Origin: Caprella mutica
Taxonomy: Eukaryota > Arthropoda > Malacostraca > Amphipoda > Caprellidae
DNA: 64,000 nucleotides
Assembly: GCA_947561585.1 (NCBI GenBank)
Contig: CANNZV010000127.1
Span: 124,001-188,000 of the forward strand
Direction of reading: 5' to 3'
The notes under the pieces are model-generated. The model was not told the origin of the DNA, did no database searches, and was given only the letters and a program-made list of their open reading frames with translations. Each line of letters opens with the position of its first letter. The first letter of the stretch is position 1. The translations under genes and the position numbers were made by a program. Shown in pieces: positions 42,280 through 53,874 of the stretch.

Positions 42280-43325
42280 GCAGCATTATTTGTATCATTT
42301 GATGCAGCATTATTTGTATCATTTGATGCAGCATTATTTGTATCATTTGATGCAGCAGTATTTGTATCATTTGATGCAGCAGTATTTGTATCATTTGATG
42401 CTGCATTATTTGTATCATTTGATGCAGCAGTATTTGTATCATTTGATGCTGCATTATTTGTATCATTTGATGCTGCATTATTTGTATCATTTGATGCTGC
42501 ATTATTTGTATCATTTGATGCTGCATTATTTGTATCATTTGATGCAGCAGTATTTGTATCATTTGATGCTGCATTATTTGTATCATTTGATGCAGCATTA
42601 TTTGTATCATTTGATGCTGCATTATTTGTATCATTTGATGCTGCATTATTTGTATCATTTGATGCTGCATTATTTGTATCATTTGATGCAGCAGTATTTG
42701 TATCATTTGATGCTGCATTATTTGTATCATTTGATGCTGCATTATTTGTATCATTTGATGCTGCATTATTTGTATCATTTGATGCAGCAGTATTTGTATC
42801 ATTTGATGCTGCATTATTTGTATCATTTGATGCTGCATTATTTGTATCATTTGATGCAGCAGTATTTGTATCATTTGATGCTGCATTATTTGTATCATTT
42901 GATGCTGCATTATTTGTATCATTTGATGCAGCAGTATTTGTATCATTTGATGCTGCATTATTTGTATCATTTGATGCTGCATTATTTGTATCATTTGATG
43001 CTGCATTATTTGTATCATTTGATGCAGCAGTATTTGTATCATTTGATGCTGCATTATTTGTATCATTTGATGCAGCATTATTTGTATCATTTGATGCTGC
43101 ATTATTTGTATCATTTGATGCAGCATTATTTGTATCATTTGATGCTGCATTATTTGTATCATTTGATGCAGCATTATTTGTATCATTTGATGCAGCATTA
43201 TTTGTATCATTTGATGCTGCATTATTTGTATCATTTGATGCTGCATTATTTGTATCATTTGATGCTGCATTATTTGTATCATTTGATGCAGCATTATTTG
43301 TATCATTTGATGCAGCATTATTTGC
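42280..43325. repeat. 24-bp minisatellite, type 1
   Basis: About 43 units containing TTTGTATCATTTGATGC followed by AGCATTA, AGCAGTA or TGCATTA. Variant types are interleaved in recurring patterns. The period is divisible by 3, so both strands show long meaningless ORFs. Confidence 0.95.
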
Positions 43326-43576
43326 ATCAGTGATTGTTTTGATGGTTGCATCAGTGATTGTTTTGATGGTTGCATCAGTGATTGTTTTGATGGTTGCATC
43401 AGTGATTGTTTTGATGGTTGCATCAGTGATTCTTTTGATGGTTGCATCAGTGATTCTTTTGATGGTTACATCAGTGATTCTTTTGATGGTTGCATCAGTG
43501 ATTCTTTTGATGGTTGCATCAGTGATTGTTTTGATGGTTGCATCAGTGATTCTTTTGATGGTTGCATCAGTGATTT
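43322..43576. repeat. 24-bp minisatellite, type 2, directly adjoining type 1
   Basis: About ten units of GCATCAGTGATTGTTTTGAT plus GGTT; the later ones have CTTTTG for GTTTTG. Same period as the neighbouring array and a shared TTTGATG, suggesting a common origin. Confidence 0.92.
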
Positions 43577-45281
43577 TTACTTCGCACTGAATCTAATTTT
43601 TAAATTGAAGGTTTTATTATAATGAGAGTTTTGAACATTTTAAATTCATAATTAATAAGTAAAATACTAAGGATTTTTTCCAGAAAACAATTCATTTTCC
43701 TGAGAATAAGGAAATATGAGAATATATTGATACATTGATACAAGTTTCGTTAAAATTTCTAACTCTGAAATATCTCAATTTAGTAATTTCACACACAAAT
43801 GCATATGCATTTATTGCTCAGACTATTTCAGAAAAGTGTTTTTAGCGTGATGGTGAAAATTGTATTTTCAAAGCGTTGCAAAATTTAAACTTTTTTTTTA
43901 CGTACTATAAATCCTAAATGTCAATTCGATAGTCTTAAGCCGTCTGGTTGTCAAAAATTATTCTTAAAATAGCACCAAATGAATGCAAGCACCTAGTCAG
44001 AAGCGGAGAAAAAACATCCATACAATTATTCACTTCAAAGACTCATCGAATTTTTAACATAGCTTGTATTAATGACAGCCTGTTGTTGCAGTCTTCCTAC
44101 ACTGATATTGATACTATGAATTATTTGAATTAACTTAATGTAATCTGATTTTTTTTTTCAAATTTTATTTACATCGTTAAAAAGCTGAATTATTTTCTAT
44201 GTATAGTTTATGAATGAATTAAAGGAGAATATCCTAATATTATTTTCTAATACTACATATTTCTATATTATAGTTTATGAATAAATTATAAGAGTATGCT
44301 TTGATACGACCTCCAGTTGATATTTATTGGTTAAAATGTAATTATTTTGATAGGATTATAAACGAAGAATATTTAATGAAAAGAAAGAATTTTGGTCCTA
44401 ATAGAATACTAATAAAGCTTAAAAGATGCTGTGCATGAAAAGGTAAAGCCTGTGGTACAGTAAAGGTACAGCCTTTACTTCTTCAAAGCCTTTACATCAG
44501 AATAAATTAGTCTGGTTCCTTTACCCCAGGGTTTTCCTTCACTTTCGACTTACAATAATATTCATTTATTTTTAGATGATGTAAATGATTGAAATGAGTT
44601 TTGTGAAGCAAATTATTTCATTTAAATCAGTGGAAATTATGATATTAGCATATGTTATGAATGAGAAGAATTTATTTCATTATTAGTGTACCATGTTGAA
44701 TATTGTAAAAATATAAGTCTGACTTCTTAAAAACCAGTATTAGGTGGGAAAATTTATAATTATTTATTTTATCTTTAAAACTTTTTGCAGAAGCAATGGT
44801 TCTAAATTTGATGATTTTTCTTTAATTTTCATCTTAATATATAATAATAAATTCAAAGCTTAGACTTTCTGGTCGGTGCTTAGAAAATTTGAATTTTGTT
44901 TTTATAATAAGCTATTTTTGTGGTTTTCATAATAATCCAAAAAATGTCATTAATATTTATGCAGTGTATATGTTACTTTACGTTTAAAATCTTCTGATAT
45001 CAAAATTCAAAATTTGGAGTCTGCCTTTCTCTCTAGCTTCGCTTTCTACAAATGTTATACCTGTCCTTGTTACCACCATCACTAAATAATTTGTTCCGTT
45101 GTCAGGAAAATAAATTTCAATTTTTGCAACGAATGAAAGCTGACTTCCTCTCCTTAGATTAAATCATTGAAACTCCTACCACTCTAATTTATTTTCTCTG
45201 GAATTGCTTTAAATCAGTAAAGCTAAGGTTATGTAACAGGTAACAGAAAAGAAATTGATTTAGTATTCGCTTCATGAATAG
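43577..45281. other. AT-rich sequence, no gene
   Basis: 1.7 kb without a recognisable feature. At 44,437-44,505 GGTAAAGCCTGTGGTACAG and repeated AGCCTTTAC phrases make a weak palindrome. Short ORFs (at most 61 codons) are not convincing. Confidence 0.45.
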
Positions 45282-45297
45282 TTATATAAGGGTTCTA

Positions 45298-46075
45298 GGT
45301 ATATTCCACCCCGGTATATTCCACCCCGGTAAATTCCACCCCGGTAAATTCCACCCCGGTAAATTCCACCCCGGTAAATTCCACCCCGGTAAATTCCACC
45401 CCGGTAAATTCCACCCCGGTAAATTCCACCCCGGTAAATTCCACCCCGGTAAATTCCACCCCGGTAAATTCCACCCCGGTAAATTCCACCCCGGTAAATT
45501 CCACCCCGGTAAATTCCACCCCGGTAAATTCCACCCCGGTAAATTCCACCCCGGTAAATTCCACCCCGGTATATTCCACCCCGGTATATTCCACCCCGGT
45601 ATATTCCACCCCGGTATATTCCACCCCGGTATATTCCACCCCGGTATATTCCACCCCGGTATATTCCACCCCGGTATATTCCACCCCGGTATATTCCACC
45701 CCGGTATATTCCACCCCGGTAAATTCCACCCCGGTATATTCCACCCCGTTAAATTCCACCCCGGTAAATTCCCCCTGGTATATTCCCCCCGGTATATTCC
45801 ACCCCGGTATATTCCACCCCGGTAAATTCCACCCCGGTATATTCCACCCCGGTATATTCCACCCCGGTAAATTCCACCCCGATAAATTCCACCCCGGTAT
45901 ATTCCACCCCGGTATATTCCACCCCGGTAAATTCCACCCCGGTATATTCCACCCCGGTAAATTCCACCCCGGTATATTCCACGCCGGTAAATTCCACCCC
46001 GGTATATTCCACCCCGGTAAATTCCACCCCGGTAAATTCCACCCCGGTATATTCCACCCCGGTAAATTCCACTCC
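45298..46075. repeat. 15-bp terminal minisatellite of M3
   Basis: Blocks of AAATT-type units (to about 45,570), TATATT-type units (to 45,720), then alternating types with a few mutations (GATAAATT, CACGCC) near the inner end. GC-rich compared with the surroundings. Confidence 0.95.
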
Positions 46076-46344
46076 TGTGACAATGCTCATTTGGGTGACA
46101 ATAAAAATTCAAAGATTTTATTTCTAGATGGCCATTTGTTAAATAATTCATACCGATGAAAAAATAACTCAGACGATATCCTGAGACATTTGGACAATAT
46201 TTAGAGGTAGCTCAAGTCAATTGAAATTTTATCCTAATAAAATTACAAATATTATTAATATGGTAGTTTATTTCAAAGTTTACGTGTTGAAAAAGTTAAT
46301 GTTAATTTATTTTTAACATGAAACTGCACATGTGTTCCCACAAC

Positions 46345-46450
46345 AATGGTTGGATGAGGTATGGAAAGGGTCAATTGGCAGAGACAACCCATTCAATGTT
46401 TTCGCTCCTCTCCATCAAAAACTTCCTGGTTTAAAAAAAAGATATGTAAA
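46345..46450 (+). pseudogene. Possible coding remnant inside M3
   Basis: One frame reads QQWLDEVWKGSIGRDNPFNV, continuing FAPLHQKLPG, before a stop. Composition looks protein-like against the AT-rich background, but I recognise no family. It could be a trace of the transposase of a parental element or chance. Confidence 0.2.
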
Positions 46451-46856
46451 ATGAAAAAGCCATTGGTCAAAAACCACCACTTTTACAAGAAGTTAAAATA
46501 CCAAATTCAAGATGAAATAAATATAAAAATAAAAAATACTATATAACATCATCTAACAATTAATATCGCTGTTGTGTTGGCGATAGGGAAAATCGGCTTG
46601 AGATTGAAAATCTAAATACCTCAACTGATAAATGCGTTCACACAACCTTTCTTTCTGCTGTTTTGTCACATGTGTAGTGAAAAATTTAAAGCTTGTGATT
46701 AGCCAGCAAAAGGTTTAATTTGATACAGTGACAATGCAAGTTACCTTGTGTTACATATACTATTATTAAATGACTAATATTAATAACTAAACAAACTTAA
46801 CCCGTAAAATGGGGTGGAATTTACCGGGGTGGAATATACCGGTCACCTTATATAAG

Positions 46857-47473
46857 ATATATTCACAATCTATCTTCACTATCCCACATTTCTAATAGAT
46901 TGAATAGAAGAGCAAGTGAAGCAATGGGATATCTCTTATTTTCCTTCAAGACGAATACAGTGATTTCAAATTAACAATTCCATAGATCAAAATATATTAT
47001 GAAATAAAACTGAATAGTAAGAAGTATCTGTATCTTTTCCAAAATAATTTTGCTTGTACCTACTCTCTTTTCTCGAATTAGTTTAGTTTTTAATCTTTAC
47101 TTTTCTCGAGAAATAAAAGAAAAATGAACGCATAGTATTTGCGAACAAACATATGTACACCTCGCCTTCCGGATTAAGTTTTATATAAAAGAAAAAGACA
47201 GAAAAATGTGATTATCACTCCTTTTAATTCTCACCAATTACAATCTGCATAAAACATACTAGTGTATTTTTTGTGTTCTTTTGCTACCACCGTCTATCAA
47301 CGAGTCCCTGAAACTTGTGAAAAGTTCAGATTGAGTTACGTCAAACTTCCTATTTACTTTAAGTGTCTTTTGAACTTTTTATTTGAACTTCGATTGCCCT
47401 TAACTTTTAAATATTTGATTTGGAGTGAATGTGTATTGGGTCATTAGAGAATATTGGGGAGGAATGTTATTGC
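46857..47473. other. AT-rich sequence, no gene
   Basis: Nothing recognised. Confidence 0.45.
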
Positions 47474-48395
47474 AAATGGTGTACCTAGAGCAATGGAGTA
47501 CCTAGAGAAATGGTGTGCCTAGAGCAATGGAGTACCTAGAGCAATGGAGTACCTAGAGCAATGGTGTACCTAGAGCAATGGAGTACCTAGAGCAATGGTG
47601 TGCCTAGAGCAATGGTGTACCTAGAGCAATGGTGTACCTAGAGCAATGGTGTACCTAGAGCAATGGTGTACCTAGAGCAATGGTGTACCTAGAGCAATGG
47701 AGTACCTAGAGCAATGGTGTACCTAGAGCAATGGTGTACCTAGAGCAATGGAGTACCTAGAGCAATGGTGTGCCTAGAGCAATGGTGTACCTAGAGCAAT
47801 GGAGTACCTAGAGCAATGGTGTACCTAGAGCAATGGAGTACCTAGAGCAATGGTGTACCTAGAGCAATGGTGTGCCTAGAGCAATGGTGTGCCTAGAGCA
47901 ATGGTGTACCTAGAGCAATGGTGTACCTAGAGCAATGGTGTACCTAGAGCAATGGTGTACCTAGAGCAATGGTGTACCTAGAGCAATGGTGTACCTAGAG
48001 CAATGGTGTGCCTAGAGCAATGGTGTACCTAGAGCAATGGTGTGCCTAGAGCAATGGTGTACCTAGAGCAATGGTGTACCTAGAGCAATGGTGTACCTAG
48101 AGCAATGGTGTACCTAGAGCAATGGTGTACCTAGATCAATGGTGTACCTAGAGCAATGGTGTACCTAGATCAATGGTGTACCTAGAGCAATGGTGTACCT
48201 AGAGCAATGGTGTACCTAGAGCAATGGTGTACCTAGAGCAATGGTGTACCTAGAGCAATGGTGTACCTAGAGCAATGGTGTACCTAGAGCAATGGTGTAC
48301 CTAGAGCAATGGTGTACCTAGAGCAATGGTGTACCTAGAGCAATGGTGTACCTAGAGCAATGGTGTACCTAGAGCAATGGTGTACCTTAAACCAT
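47474..48395. repeat. 17-bp minisatellite
   Basis: Unit AATGGTGTACCTAGAGC, about 53 copies; variants AATGGAGTA and GTGTGCC cluster in the first half, while the second half is nearly uniform. Confidence 0.95.
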
Positions 48396-48639
48396 AGAAA
48401 TGGTGTACCTTGTAACTTTCTTTTCATACGTTTTTTCGCTTACTCAGCATTTCTTCAGATGAATTTATCTCCTTCCATAGACTTCTCAATGGCAAATTAC
48501 CGAGACTCACCAAACCTGCTTTCTTTTCCTAAATTAAACTTTCATTCCATCGTCTGATTCACGCACTTCAAACTCTCATCTTTCGAATTTATTTATAACT
48601 GAATTCCTTGCTATTCAAAATTTTCTATAAAAATTATTT

Positions 48640-48845
48640 TTGGTTGTTGCCTCACATTTCTTGGTAGAGAGTAGCTTTCCTTCATCCATGAACATTGTTA
48701 GCGACTGGTGGTAGGTGACTTTGTTCATGTGGATACTTTCCTGTTTGACAACTAATTCGAGTCTCTTGCACCCAATTTCCTTTTGACATCAGCGATGTGG
48801 CCTTTGGTTCCGAAGCAGACGTTAAACCCCTACTAAATGAATAAA
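48640..48845 (-). repeat. Dispersed repeat R, copy with coding-like minus strand
   Basis: Minus-strand frame: SASEPKATSLMSKGNWVQET, continuing RISCQTGKYPHEQSHLPPVA (48,873-48,682). It shares SASEPK and HEQSH with 36,395-36,565, where the middle 24 residues are absent. Unknown protein. Confidence 0.5.
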
Positions 48846-49009
48846 TAAGTTTAAATTCATGTCGAATTAGCAAAGTAGCCTATCCCAGTTAACTGTGAAG
48901 GAAATAGGTAATCGTTGTTTATTTCGCTCATCAATAAATTTACTTCAAATGTTATTTTCATTTTCATGAAATAATAAATATTTATTTTTCATTAATATTA
49001 TAATGATTG

Positions 49010-49145
49010 GGTAAGTTCCGAGTTATCGAAGTTTTCCACATTTTCGATCATATAATAGAAATATGTAACTTAAGCTTCTTATTTTAATAGGCATCCATGA
49101 TACACCTGCATGTATCATGGATACCAATTATAATAAATGCTAAAT
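49010..49145. mobile_element. Family H left half with loop palindrome
   Basis: GGGTAAGTTCCGAGTTATCG..CATTTTCGATCATAT, then GGCATCCATGATACACCTGC ATG TATCATGGATACC, a perfect short palindrome that matches the 20-bp unit amplified at 38,956. The right arm is missing. Confidence 0.65.
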
Positions 49146-49970
49146 AATATAACTAGGTACTATTTACATTGACAGCCAATTTATGTAACTATAGTGAGAA
49201 GTTATATTGGGATCATGGAAGATGACGTAAGGTCCCTACCCCCTATTGCCCCACCATAACTTCTCTGGGTAGGATCGGTATCACTGTACTTTCACTGTCC
49301 ATTTCTGTATCCCTAGGAAGTAACTTTTCAAGAGTATAACTTTTTGTGAACATTTGTTGCCGGAGGTTCTTTGAGTGGTAAAGTTTTCATTCTGAAATAA
49401 CTACAAAGAAAACAAAAATCTGAAGTTATTTAAGAAGTGTATATGAGTAAATATATATTTATATCTCCGATAGAATAGATAGAATATTTTATTTATATCT
49501 CCGATAGAATAGATATAAATAGAGTAATATTTATGTTAAAGATGATTAGTTTTATGTAACTTACTGAGCTTGTTCGATATTTTTCAATTAACTTACATGG
49601 TATAATCAAATTATGGATAGTTTGTATGTATTTTTGATATAAAGTTAGAAATGTTTTTCCGTCCATTATATATTGCAACAATAGAATTATCATAACTTAT
49701 TATGTTGAATTAAATGATTTTAATGTAAGGAAATTAAAGGTAGGTAATTATTAAAAATGATTACAATTATTTTAATTAGTAGTATATTTCTTATCGAAAA
49801 ATCTATTTTATATTTTACACTGAATCTTATATTTAATAAAATTTGTGATTACGATAATTCTGATTATTAAAAACGATGGAGTAAAATTTAACAGTTCAGT
49901 TTTCAAATTTAAAATATAATTTAATATTTTAATTAAGTCTGATTAGACAAATAATTTTTTTCTGAATTTA
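49146..49970. other. AT-rich sequence, no gene
   Basis: A short direct repeat (TTTATATCTCCGATAGAATA, twice at 49,459-49,510) is the only structure noticed. Confidence 0.45.
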
Positions 49971-50600
49971 AAAACAAATAATATTCCACTAGGGATGAAC
50001 TCTTACGGTGAAGAACATTCATACAATATCTATTTACAGTCAATGAAAATAATATTCCACTAGGGATGAACTCTTACGGTGAAGAACATTCATGATATAT
50101 CTATTTACAGTCAATACAAATAATATTCCACTAGGGATGAACTCTTACGATGAAGAACATTCATACAATATCTATTTACAGTCCATACCAATAATATTCC
50201 ACTAGAGATGGACTCTTACGGTGAAGAACATTCATACAATATCTATTTACAGTCAATACAAATAATATTCCACTAGGGATGAACTCTTACGGTGAAGAAC
50301 ATTCATACAATATCTATTTACAGTCAATACAAATAATATTACACTAGGGATGAACTCTTACGGTGAAGAACATTCATGCAATATCTATTTACAGTCAATA
50401 CAAATAATATTCCACTAGAGATGGACTCTTACGATGAAGAACATTCATACAATATCTATTTACAGTCCATACCAATAATATTCCACTAGAGATGAACTCT
50501 TACGGTGAAGAACATTCATACAATATCTATTTACAGTCAATACAAATAATATTCCATCAGGGATGAACAAAATAATACATTTACAGTCAAAACAAATTAT
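49971..50600. repeat. 71-bp tandem repeat
   Basis: Units start about 49,981, 50,052, 50,123, 50,194, 50,265, 50,336, 50,407, 50,478 and 50,549 (last partial), each with ATATTCCACTAGGGATGAAC and GAACATTCATACAATATC. Units at 50,123-50,264 and 50,407-50,548 carry the same variants (ACGATGAAG, then CCATACC), hinting at a multi-unit duplication. Confidence 0.93.
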
Positions 50601-50944
50601 CAAAGAACAAGAAAGCTGTTTCGTAATCTTCACTCTCGTTACAATCATTATTTCTTTGTAAAATTCAAATTCCGTCTTGTATCCTAAATGGGAAGTCGAT
50701 GCTCTGCTAAATCCCCAAGTTTCGCTATCAAATGTTCAAAACAACACCGCAATTTATCGAACACATTTCATATACTGAGAGTCAAAACAAAGTACTTCAG
50801 AGTGGAAGAAATACACCAATTGTTACTTTGCCATATTGCCTTCAGTAGAGTTAATTTTCTCACCTCTGTTTTGACTATATGCTGTCCATTGTAATTGATT
50901 TTGATTGTTCATTCTACCTTAGTTTTTATTTGATCAATGTATGG

Positions 50945-51025
50945 GGGGAGTCTATTCTAAAAACTGTCTGTGGTGAATGGAAGAGAAGGGGAACTGTTGT
51001 AATTTGGATTATGAATTGTTTTCAT
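50945..51025. mobile_element. F interior fragment
   Basis: GAGTCTATTCTAAAAACTGT then GTGGTGAATGGAAGAGAAGG, as at 33,375-33,420. Confidence 0.45.
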
Positions 51026-51054
51026 TTTTACCATGCTTATCATTTTTTAACGCT

Positions 51055-51480
51055 ACTTGCAGTTTTAGAGGATAGCGCTAGGGTTATGCTCTTCAACTAC
51101 GAGGTCTTAGATTTTGTGTTAAGTAGGCTTGTAGGCTTCATTTACTATCACCTCTTCATTTTCCTCTTAGATTTAGTGTTAGATAGGTTTGTAGGCTTCA
51201 TTTACTATCTATCACCTCTTCATTTTTCTCTTAGATTTAGTGTTAGGTAGGCTTGTATATAGGCTTCATTTACTATCACCTCTTCATTTTCTTCTTAGAT
51301 TTAGTGTTAGGTAGGCTTGTAGGCTTCATTTACTATCACCTCTTCATTTTCCTCTTAGATTTAGTGTTAGGTAGGCTTGTAGGCTTCATTTACTATCACC
51401 TCTTCATTTTCCTCTTAGATTTAGTGTTAGGTAGGCTTGTAGGCTTCATTTACTATCAATTCTTCATTTTCCTATTTCAT
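51055..51480. repeat. 60-bp tandem repeat grown from repeat R
   Basis: Starts as an R copy (GTTTTAGAGGATAGCGCTAG), then the piece TTAGTGTTAGGTAGGCTTGT..CACCTCTTCATTTTCCTCTT repeats six times, units of 60 bp (some slightly longer). In other R copies (1,560-1,635; 12,895-12,970) this piece occurs once. Confidence 0.9.
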
Positions 51481-51906
51481 TCGTATGTGTAGACTTTAAA
51501 AAAAATTATTCACCCTATAATATGTGTATATGTATGTCATTATATCACGCGTTTGCTTCTTTGAAGTCTCTTGTATTCACATTCAGTCTAATGGCGGGAT
51601 TATTCAGCTACGAACAGATGTTCAATTGAATTATGTTTTTTTTCTAAATTTTGATATTTTTCTACAAAGGACTTTGAAGTAGCGTAACATTTCTCCAGTT
51701 CACACACTCAAATGGTAGCTAGCTGATGTAGGTAGAGAGAATAAAATACTAAACTTCAGTGGGAGTTATGCAGCTATTCTTCAGTAATATTAAATAGAAT
51801 ATGTTAGTGAACGTAATTCAATAGTCTCTATTTTTAACACTCCATTTGAAATATATATCAGATGTATTATCTTTAATACGATAGCGTGTGTGTTAGTAGT
51901 GTATTA
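51481..51906. other. No gene
   Basis: AT-rich; nothing recognised. Confidence 0.45.
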
Positions 51907-52055
51907 GGGCCATTTCACACGAGCGTTTTTGGAGCGTTTCATATGTATTCACGTTTCATGTATCCTGGCGTAACATGGATACGTATGAAATGGATTTAAA
52001 AATAATTTCTTCAGAGTCAAAAACGCTGTGAAAAAACGCTCGTGTGACATTGCAC
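51907..52055. mobile_element. Harbinger-like MITE
   Basis: 149 bp; ends GGGCCATTTCACACGAGCG and CGCTCGTGTGACATTGCAC are inverted and flanked by TTA on both sides (51,904-06; 52,056-58). An inner pair (CATGTATCC / GGATACGTATG) extends the hairpin. Confidence 0.72.
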
Positions 52056-52373
52056 TTACTATACATCAGGGTTGGCCGGAGAAGTACCTATGAGAGCCGC
52101 ACCAGATTGCTCTAATTTAATTAACGAATACCGTAACATTGATATACCTTATACAAGAATTTAATATTTAGGAATAATCTTTCCGTAATTTTCAATTAAA
52201 TTAAATTTACTTTATTTATCAGCAGTTTAAGAATTAATTGACTATTATAATTTTAGGATTAATTTTTATAAGTAAATGAACTTAAGCAAACTATTAATTA
52301 TCAGTTTTAAATTGAAATGGCACAATATGAGGTAAATGAAATAAAAGAATAGAAACTGCATAAGTATAATGGT

Positions 52374-52583
52374 TTGAATATGCAGCTTATAATCAGGTTG
52401 CTGACTATTGTTGGAGAGAATGTTTGGAGGGCAAGAGACTCTAAAGTAGTAACGGATAACAGTAAGCAGATCCAGGTTGATAACCGGTACTCAACAGTAG
52501 CCACCCAAGAGACAATATTTACTGCCTGTCACACACCGTCAGATCCGAATCACGCTAATAAAAGAAAACGAAAGGAGATGTGA
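52374..52583 (+). other. Short ORF of unknown origin
   Basis: 69 codons with a protein-like stretch (NVWRARDSKVVTDNSKQIQV, then DNRYSTVATQET) in a patch that is less AT-rich than its flanks. It might be a fragment of a retroelement ORF1 or a decayed exon. No start context or domain supports a gene. Confidence 0.2.
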
Positions 52584-53604
52584 AAAACAGAAAACTGAGG
52601 AAATTGATACATAACTATTCTAAAACTATTTTGGAATAATCTAAAGTTTTTAGTCATATTTTTAACCAAACTTTTTATGTCAGAATGAATAATCGTAGAT
52701 GATTATAGTTTTAGAATATTTTACTGTGAGAACAATAGTAAATCTTTCATCGTAATATTTTATCGTAATAGTAATATTTTATCGTAATAGTAATATTTTA
52801 TCGTAATAGTAACATTTTATCGTAATAGTAACATTTTATCGTAATAGTAACATTTTATCGTAATAGTAATATTTTATCGTAATAGTAATACTTTATCGTA
52901 ATAGTAATACTTTATCGTAATAGTAATATTTTATCGTAATAGTAATATTTTATTGTAATAGTGATATTTTATCGTAATAGTAACATTTTATCGTAATAGT
53001 AACATTTTATCGTAATAGTAATATTTTATCGTAATAGTAATATTTTATCGTAATAGTAACATTTTATCGTAATAGTAACATTTTATCGTACTAGTAATAT
53101 TTTATCGTAATAGTAATATTTTATCGTAATAGTAATATTTTATCGTAATAGTAATACTTTATCGTAATAGTAATACTTTATCGTAATAGTAATATTTTAT
53201 CGTAATAGTAATATTTTATTGTAATAGTGATATTTTATCGTAATAGTAACATTTTATCGTAATAGTAACATTTTATCGTACTAGTAATATTTTATCGTAA
53301 TAGTAATATTTATCGTACTAGTAATATTTTATCGTAATACTAATATTTTATCGTTATACTAATATTTTATCGTAATAGTAATATTTTATCGTAATAGTAA
53401 TATTTATCGTACTAGTAATATTTTATCGTAATACTAATATTTTATCGTTATACTAATATTTTATCGTAATAGTAATATTTTATCGTAATAGTAATATCTG
53501 ATCGTAATATAGTAATATCCGATCGTAATAGTAATATCCGATCGTAATATTAATATTTTATCGTAATAGTAATATCTGATCGTAATAGTAATATTTTATC
53601 GTAA

Positions 53605-53874
53605 TAAATTTATGAAGTGAAGAGCGAGTGAGACGACAAAAAAAGTTTCCATCCTTTTATTATGATTTTTCCTTTTTCTTTATTATTTGTGAATTAGTTA
53701 GGTGACTTTATTAATTTAGGTATCCATAATACTTCTTATTTCTACTTAATTTGTTTAAAATTAGTCAAAATTAGGATATTGATAATGAATATTGAATTAT
53801 TCGAAAGCTCTAGAAAAATAAAAGGATGGAAACCTTTTTTTGTCGTCTCACTCGCTCTTCACTTCATAAATTTA
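53605..53874. mobile_element. Hairpin MITE inside the 19-bp array, copy 1
   Basis: About 270 bp, arms of about 55 bp: AAATTTATGAAGTGAAGAGC.. / ..GCTCTTCACTTCATAAATTT, with GTGAGACGACAAAAAAAG beside them. A/T-type target. The 45 bp to its right (AAGATTTCCAAGAAGGAAGC) are also foreign to the array. Confidence 0.85.

Larger units (their letters stand above)
45291..46847. mobile_element. Family M foldback element with a large terminal minisatellite (M3)
   Basis: 1,557 bp. Exact 9-bp duplication TTATATAAG at 45,282-90 and 46,848-56. Left cap GGTTCTA, then about 52 units of GGTAAATTCCACCCC (or GGTATATT..). The right end, read inward, is GGTGACC and then the same units, only two copies (46,811-46,840). 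So one inverted end has expanded about 25-fold relative to the other. The interior (46,080-46,805) has low coding potential. Confidence 0.82.

Noticed and set aside
42215..43590. 347-410 codon ORFs rich in HLMLHYLY or HQMIQIM
   Set aside because: Translation of 24-bp minisatellites; same reasoning, with no non-repetitive coding part.
45274..46151. FHPGKFHPG / GWNLPGWN repeat proteins, which look like a structural protein
   Set aside because: Open in several frames on both strands because of the 15-bp unit; the unit is the terminal repeat of a mobile element with target duplications.
49971..50600. 71-bp repeats as a CRISPR or satellite centromere
   Set aside because: No repeat-spacer alternation, and far too few units to call a centromeric satellite.
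50879..51492. ORFs with FIYYHLFIFLLDLVLGR repeats as a membrane protein
   Set aside because: Hydrophobic only because of a 60-bp AT-rich tandem unit (multiple of 3); the unit is non-coding in other R copies.
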